Source of the DNA: Amblyornis subalaris
Lineage: Eukaryota > Chordata > Aves > Passeriformes > Ptilonorhynchidae
NCBI GenBank assembly: GCA_018881555.1
Contig: JACAXG010000032.1
Location: forward strand, 3,856,837 to 3,920,836
Length of the DNA stretch: 64,000 bases
Direction of reading: 5' to 3'
The notes below the pieces were generated by a model. That model saw nothing but the letters and a program-made list of their open reading frames with translations, had not been told where the DNA came from and searched no databases. Shown piece after piece: positions 59,165-64,000 of this stretch. The stretch's first letter is position 1; each line of letters opens with the position of its first letter. Made by a program: the position numbers and the translations under genes.

Positions 59165-60094
59165 TAACACAAANAAAACATGGTTTAAAGGGGAAAGGAC
59201 AAACTTAGATTGAACACATATCTTTCCTGTTAGGATGCTCATGATGAAAACAGCAAATGTCTGTCAAGGGCTTCCCTTCAGCCGGGACTCTGCCTTCTTT
59301 CCTGGCCTGAGTATTTTTCTCGTAAAACACAGTTTACCTGCAGTCTCACAATAGATGCTGAGTCTCAAGAAGGAAGGAAATAGCTGCAGTACAAGTGTAA
59401 TTTTTAAAACTATTGCTGGTAGATATTTGTACAAAGAACTGGAGATAAGATTAAAGGTAATGTAAAGGAAACCACCTGTGGATGAGAATAGTTTCACTTC
59501 TGCCATCAGGGTACAAATAGTAAATGACTTTGGCTTCTAGCTACAATGTTTACCAGTACCTGACACCAACAAATATAAAAGTGGATGTTTATTCTAGCAC
59601 ATTGTCTTCATTCTCTTCAAGGCTTCTTTCAAGCAAACCTTTGAGAAGCACTGTCAGCACCACAAGCCCCAAGGCTGAGCAGCCATGGCTGGGCACTGCT
59701 GCTNGGTGTCCACGCCCTGCCCCAGCCCTGGCCAGGGTGCCATCATCACTCAGTTTGGTGTCCAGCCCCTCTGGAACAGCCACAGGGTGTTTGTCACTTG
59801 TGACTAACCCACCCCAGTGTCCCCTCTGTGNAATGTGTGCTGCTCTCTCTTATGTGCAGAGTAGGTAAGTCAAGAAAAACCCAGTCTTGGTTATTGTGGC
59901 AGTCTAAAGAAGCTAGAAAGGAAATCTAAGCTGTTTCAATTCTTTCTGTGCAATTTGTTCAGCTTCAGAAGGGAGGGAAACATGCAGTGGCAAGTCTGAC
60001 TGTGAATGTTTTTAGGGAGGGTGAATCTGTGGGTGTAACTATATCATCCAGTGCACCCAGGTTCACAAAAAAGGCCTGTGAGCCTGAGAAAAAA
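59165..60094. other. Non-coding stretch
   Basis: No gene recognised. A frame open from 59524 ends at a TAG that overlaps a donor-like word (TAGGTAAGT, 59866 onward). The frame has two undetermined bases and no domain. Confidence 0.5.
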
Positions 60095-60334
60095 GGGCAT
60101 GGAAATAGAAAGACAGAGAGAAAGAGGGAATAGAAGAGAGAGCGGAGAGAGTGAAGAGGAAAAGAGAAAAAGAAAGATAAGAAAGAAAGAAGGAAAGAAA
60201 GAAAGAAAGAAAGAAAAAGAAAGAAAAGAGAGAAAGAAAGAAAGAAAGAAAGAAAAAGAAAGAAAGAAAGAAGACTGAAAAAAAAGGAAACAGAAAAGAG
60301 GAAAAAAGAAAATAGAGGAAGAGAGGGAAGTTCT
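60095..60334. repeat. (GAAA)n purine-rich microsatellite
   Basis: GAAA and variant units run across about 240 bases. From 60179 to 60274 there is an unbroken run of 96 purines on the plus strand. The Lys/Glu-rich frame it creates is an artefact. Such tracts can form triplex DNA and vary in length. Confidence 0.96.
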
Positions 60335-62789
60335 TACATCCTGTTTAAAAATTTTGACTTTTCTCGTTGTCTAATTTTCAGTACTGCATCAAAATACGAA
60401 ATTTAANATTAAAAATGTACTTAAGGAGTGTAACAGAGCAAATACCATAATGATGGAAATATAGTCACAACAGTAGACTAAAATGGCTCAAGGGTAGACC
60501 AGCTCTGCACACTAGCACCAAACAACTCTCCATCCTCAAATATCAAGAGACAATATCAAGCCAAATGAATATCTCTGAACAATTTTTTCTTCCTAACTGT
60601 TCAAACCCATATCTGACCTCTGCCGGCCAGGTTTTCCCAGGCTCTTTCCATGACCCATTTACAAAACACCACATGCCAGCTTCCCAGGAGGGGCTGGGGC
60701 CGGGAGGTGATGTTTTGCATATGGCTATTTCGATTCTTCTCTCAGCGGAGTTTTTAAGGAGCTGAGGAATCCGACCACCGTCCCCAGCTGTTTCCAAACC
60801 CCGGGCAGGCACCGGTCCTTTGGCAGATGGCATGTGAGGTGTGTGAGTGCTCTCCCGACAGATCCCCGGCAGCGCGGCCTCGTTTCGCTCGCCTGCCTGG
60901 GAACTCCCCGGGTCAGGTTTCCCACGGGCCAACACACCTTCCCTGCCACCGGCCACCGGGACAGCTGCGACTCCGCTGGCGCAAAAATCCCAGCCTTCGC
61001 TCGTAGGATGCTCTGTGGTCAGACTGTTGATAACAGGGATTTCCATGCTCTTGTTCTTGCTGTGTTTATATAAAACATAATTGACTTTACTTGCTTGTTT
61101 TAAACTTTTAGGAAGTGCAGAGAGAATGTGACTGCATGGGAACATGCTGGATTGGCCATCAAAGCAGGTTGAGTTCTCCTCTTCAGCTGCAAAACTGCAT
61201 CTGAAATGCATGTGAAGGGTAGGTGATTAGTTTAATTCATCAGTGAGAGGCATTCGCACTCTGGCTGTGCTACAGGGACCTGGGAAAGCACAAACAAACC
61301 TCGGTGAGATGCATATTGCAGAGATACAAGTCTCCACAAACATCCCAGCCTCGTGCTCAGCCCTAAATGAGAGCCATCGCCTCGTGGGGAAGCATCCCCC
61401 CTCCTGAGTGCTGAGGGAGCATCCCAGCTCTCCAGGGATAATAATTTCACTTGACCATCTGACAACGACAGATCCATGAATACTAACCACAGCTGCCCTT
61501 TAAAAATAGCTTCAGACACAAATTGTAGTGTTCCTCAGAATTACCAGCTCCTGTTTTAATGGCAGACTTTGTGAGCTCTTGAGCTTTAATATAAAGTGTA
61601 TCATGCACAGGAACTGGGAGCTTTGCATGAACTTAAATGTACTTTCTTCTTTCATGCATTAATAAGTTGGGTTTACACTGTAATCCTTGGCTAGCCACAA
61701 AACTCGGTAGACTTCTAGACGCTTGTCCCCTGTTAATGAGCCCACAATACTGATTCCTTGGTGTTACGACATCAATGTGACCTCATATTTACATGGAAAA
61801 ATCAGTGGAAGAAAGTACTGGCACAAGTCAAATCCTGAAATCCTTTCCTGACCAGAAATCTCATCAAAATCNGTAGGACCAAAGTTGTAAGGATTGCTCA
61901 TGTAAAAGTTTCAGGGCTGTTCTTTCAATCTACATATCTAAAAAATACCTGTTAAAATGCGTCAGATCAGCTTGCTTTGTGTCTTTTCTTGCTAGCTTGA
62001 AAAATGCCTTGATGATTGCACAATCATAGTCCTTCAAAGAATAGCTCTGATTTGACTTAAAAAAAAGCTTCATAATGCTGGCTTTGCCACACAGACTACA
62101 CTTGCCTTTTGGATGAATGAGATACTTTCTGCCTATCGAGCTGAAATCCATGCAGCAGTGCTCAGACTTTAATGAGCAGAAAATCTTTGTTGGAAAGACA
62201 GGTTAGACCTGATTTATTTTTTTTAAGAAGACAAAATATTGTCAGTAACAGTGGGAAGGAGTCAATGTGTGTTCACTGGTTACAGCAGTTACAAGCTCTT
62301 GTATATGAAAAAGAATTACAGCAGCATGGATTTTACCTTTTGTAGGGGTGGAAAATTTAGTTACAGATTAATATTGGTGAATAAATGCCGTGAGCTGTTC
62401 TCACTCCTATCAACATTAAGGGGAATTTTGTCATTCATTTTCTAAGGAGCAATTTTTGTTTATTCTCTTTATTCCATGCACAGTAATGCTAACTGAGCAG
62501 CACAGGGATTTAACTTCACAACATGCTGCCACGACATTATAACACAGACAGTGCAGAAAACCTGATTTTAAAGATATGTCTTAGTATAGANACTGCTGTA
62601 GGACCAGGGAATGAGCCTATTGTGTAGACAGCAGGCAGCCATGGAAATCAAGGACCGCAGACTGAATTTAAGTGAGTTCCTACTGTAAAGCAGGAGGGGA
62701 TAATGTGATTCACGGATGTATGAACAAGGAAGTAGTGAGTAGGATGGGGAGCTGATCTTATCTCTCCCCACTGCTCTGGTAAGACTAAC
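60335..62789. other. Non-coding stretch with a CpG-island-like block
   Basis: No gene recognised. The CpG block at 60765-61010 is listed separately. The rest is AT-rich. A 222-codon minus-strand frame (60543-61211) crosses the block; it is discussed among the rejected items. Confidence 0.5.
60765..61010. promoter_or_regulatory. CpG-island-like block
   Basis: By hand count about twenty CpG in roughly 245 bases at about 60 percent GC, so CpG is near its expected frequency, whereas the surrounding DNA is AT-rich and CpG-poor. It contains GC-box-like and CGCG words (GGCAGCGCGGCCTCG). No TATA box is seen. It lies 430 bases after the GAAA tract. It could be a CpG-island promoter or first exon of an unseen transcript on either strand, or a GC-rich relic of unknown origin. 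It is the densest CpG region of the window. Confidence 0.4.
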
Positions 62790-63290
62790 ATTGGNAAAGT
62801 GCATAAAGTTCTGGTGCCTGTATTTTAAGTTGTAAAAGTTGGAGACAGGTCAGAGAGAGGATGAGAGAAAAATNTCTCTCTCTAGTGAAAGCCTGGAAGG
62901 GATCTCTCTGCTTACCTTATCAAAAAGATGGAGACATGACTTGATTAAAGCATATGAGTACCACCACAACAAGATAATACCGTATGCAAAAGATCTTCTT
63001 CATCTAGTGGAGAGAGCACAGCAGGAATCAACGGCTGGAAGCTGAAGCCAAACAAATTCATACAAAGAAACCCAGGCATGCATTATTAATAGTAAGAGCA
63101 ATTAATCCTGGGAACTACTTACCAAAAGTAGGGCTGGATTCTCTGTCTCTTGATGTTTTCAGATCAAGATTGGATGTCTTCCTAGTAGAGATGCCCCAGG
63201 CAAACCCTTATGAAAGGGAAGCAAGGTGAGACATAATAGTCCATGATACACCATCAGCCTAGTTGACTAGATGAGCCTGTTCTTACTACT
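62790..63290 (+). mobile_element. Ancient CR1 LINE 3' region
   Basis: An old amniote-type CR1, plus strand. Alignable segments are GGAGACATGACTTGATTAAA, then AGTACCACCACAACAAGATA; CAACGGCTGGAAGCTGAAGC followed by CAAACAAATTCATAC; GAGCAATTAATCCTGGGAAC; and AGATCAAGATTGGATGTCTT with CCTAGTAGAGATGCCCCAGG. The end near GACTAGATGAGCC (about 63270) corresponds to the GACTAGATGATC block. It is better preserved than the copy at 31690 but clearly older than the avian tips. Undetermined bases at about 62795 and 62873. Confidence 0.78.
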
Positions 63291-64000
63291 CACTGGCTCT
63301 ATCTCTGCCAGTAAATTAAAGTGTCAGGACCCAGGCCCAGACTTCAGACCATGACCACCTATGCTATCAAATTGTTAGGATAGTCCTTCACATGCTGTTG
63401 ACCTGGGTCAATTAGCCCTCTTCCAGACACAGTTTGAGAACCAGCATAGTCCAAGGCTACAGGAAATTTGGACAGGGGCACCCTGTTTTGGAGAAGAAAG
63501 GACTATATTAGTGGCACATGCTGACCAGACCACCCTTTGGTTGGCAAAATCCATTTTGCCTGTATTACTTGCAAAGATTTGATTTGGCTACAGGAGCTCA
63601 CGGTTCAACACCAACCAAGAGAAACATCTGAGAATCAAATATTCCAGAGCCGCCTCTGAGTAGGTGGAATGATGTTGACACACTCACAGCTTTGAAGAGC
63701 TCCAAAAGGGAAAAAGGAAGAATGTTTTGACATATTTTGAATATTCAGAAAGGCTAATTGTTTCCTGAAGTAACTGACATTCCACAGGAGTAGTGTATTC
63801 CTGCCCGTCATGTCCATACTAGATGGAGACATTGAAGCAGTGCTTCCCACACAATCCTGGCAATTAGGCAACATGGAGCCTGATAACTGGGATCTTTTAA
63901 ATGTCAGCACAGCTTCCTATTCCAGTGCTCACTCGGTGCTCATTAGCAGCATTGAGTTAATGTGTTTGTTGCTGCTGGTGATGATGTACAGGGGCACAAG
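63291..64000. other. Non-coding stretch
   Basis: No gene or repeat recognised up to the window edge. A 91-codon minus-strand frame (63635-63910) has no recognised domain. Confidence 0.5.

Noticed and set aside
59866..59874. TAGGTAAGT as an exon end
   Set aside because: The frame leading into it ends at that same TAG and holds two undetermined bases; no acceptor-to-donor interval is convincing.
60051..60278. Lys/Glu-rich frame
   Set aside because: It is a translation of the GAAA repeat.
60543..61211. 222-codon minus-strand frame as a gene
   Set aside because: It crosses a GC-rich, stop-poor CpG block with plus-strand frames open over the same bases. No domain recognised. The CpG block itself is the better lead.
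1..64000. tRNA, rRNA or other structural RNA genes
   Set aside because: No B-box (GGTTCGAATCC-type) in a cloverleaf context and no rRNA-like core was seen. The GGTTCGATGATTC word at 26914 belongs to a CR1 tail. A covariance-model search would be needed to exclude microRNAs and snoRNAs.

Overview
This is a window of vertebrate nuclear DNA, almost certainly from a bird and probably a neoavian (passerine-like) species. The evidence is the repeat content. There are many CR1 LINE 3' ends with the avian 8-bp tail (ATTCTATG-type repeats; reverse complement ATCATAGAATCATAG), and one long terminal repeat that opens with the TGTCATGGTTTAAGCCCAGC signature I associate with songbird-type endogenous retroviruses. 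These identifications are from memory of the families; no database was searched. The DNA is AT-rich and mostly CpG-poor, as expected of an intergenic or intronic stretch of a macrochromosome.

I find no protein-coding gene I can name. Open frames are short, overlap one another on both strands, often lack an ATG, and have no recognisable domains. The only recognisable coding matter is decayed reverse transcriptase from CR1 elements. A bacterial reading (operons, RBS, CRISPR) does not apply. The window is best read as a gene desert or a large intron.

Layout. 1-2.9 kb: nothing recognised. 2.9-3.8 kb: internally deleted avian CR1 with a reverse-transcriptase remnant. 5.3-5.7 kb: CR1 3' end. About 6.3 kb: small CpG cluster. 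8.24-8.72 kb: solo ERV LTR. About 9.3 kb: hairpin around a small tandem repeat, then a CR1 end at 9.57-9.70 kb. 9.95-10.95 kb: TATA-like box, ATG-led 74-codon frame and AATAAA in series. 13.74-13.91 kb: minus-strand CR1. 14.79-14.88 kb: hexamer microsatellite. 15-26.5 kb: no recognised repeat apart from short motifs, with regulatory-looking AT-rich blocks. 26.5-26.9 kb: two CR1 ends in opposite orientation. 31.7-33.5 kb: two pieces of old, strongly decayed CR1. 35.46-35.76 kb: degenerate about 30-bp minisatellite next to a CR1 piece. 39.04-39.22 kb: minus-strand CR1 end. 42.5 kb: exon-like interval. 42.94-43.0 kb: dinucleotide repeats. 43.85-44.04 kb: old CR1 3' end. 45.89-46.03, 52.94-53.02 and 53.36-53.43 kb: avian CR1 ends. 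54.06-54.34 kb: cluster of undetermined bases. 60.1-60.33 kb: GAAA purine tract, followed at 60.77-61.0 kb by the densest CpG cluster. 62.79-63.29 kb: old CR1 3' end.

The repeats form layers: very old amniote-type CR1 copies, then avian CR1 copies truncated at the 5' end, then a younger LTR. Nothing here works as a gene system. The most useful leads are the CpG-island-like block near 60.9 kb, two exon-like intervals flanked by good splice signals, a TATA/ORF/polyA series near 10 kb, and AT-rich blocks dense in homeodomain-type sites that may be conserved enhancers.
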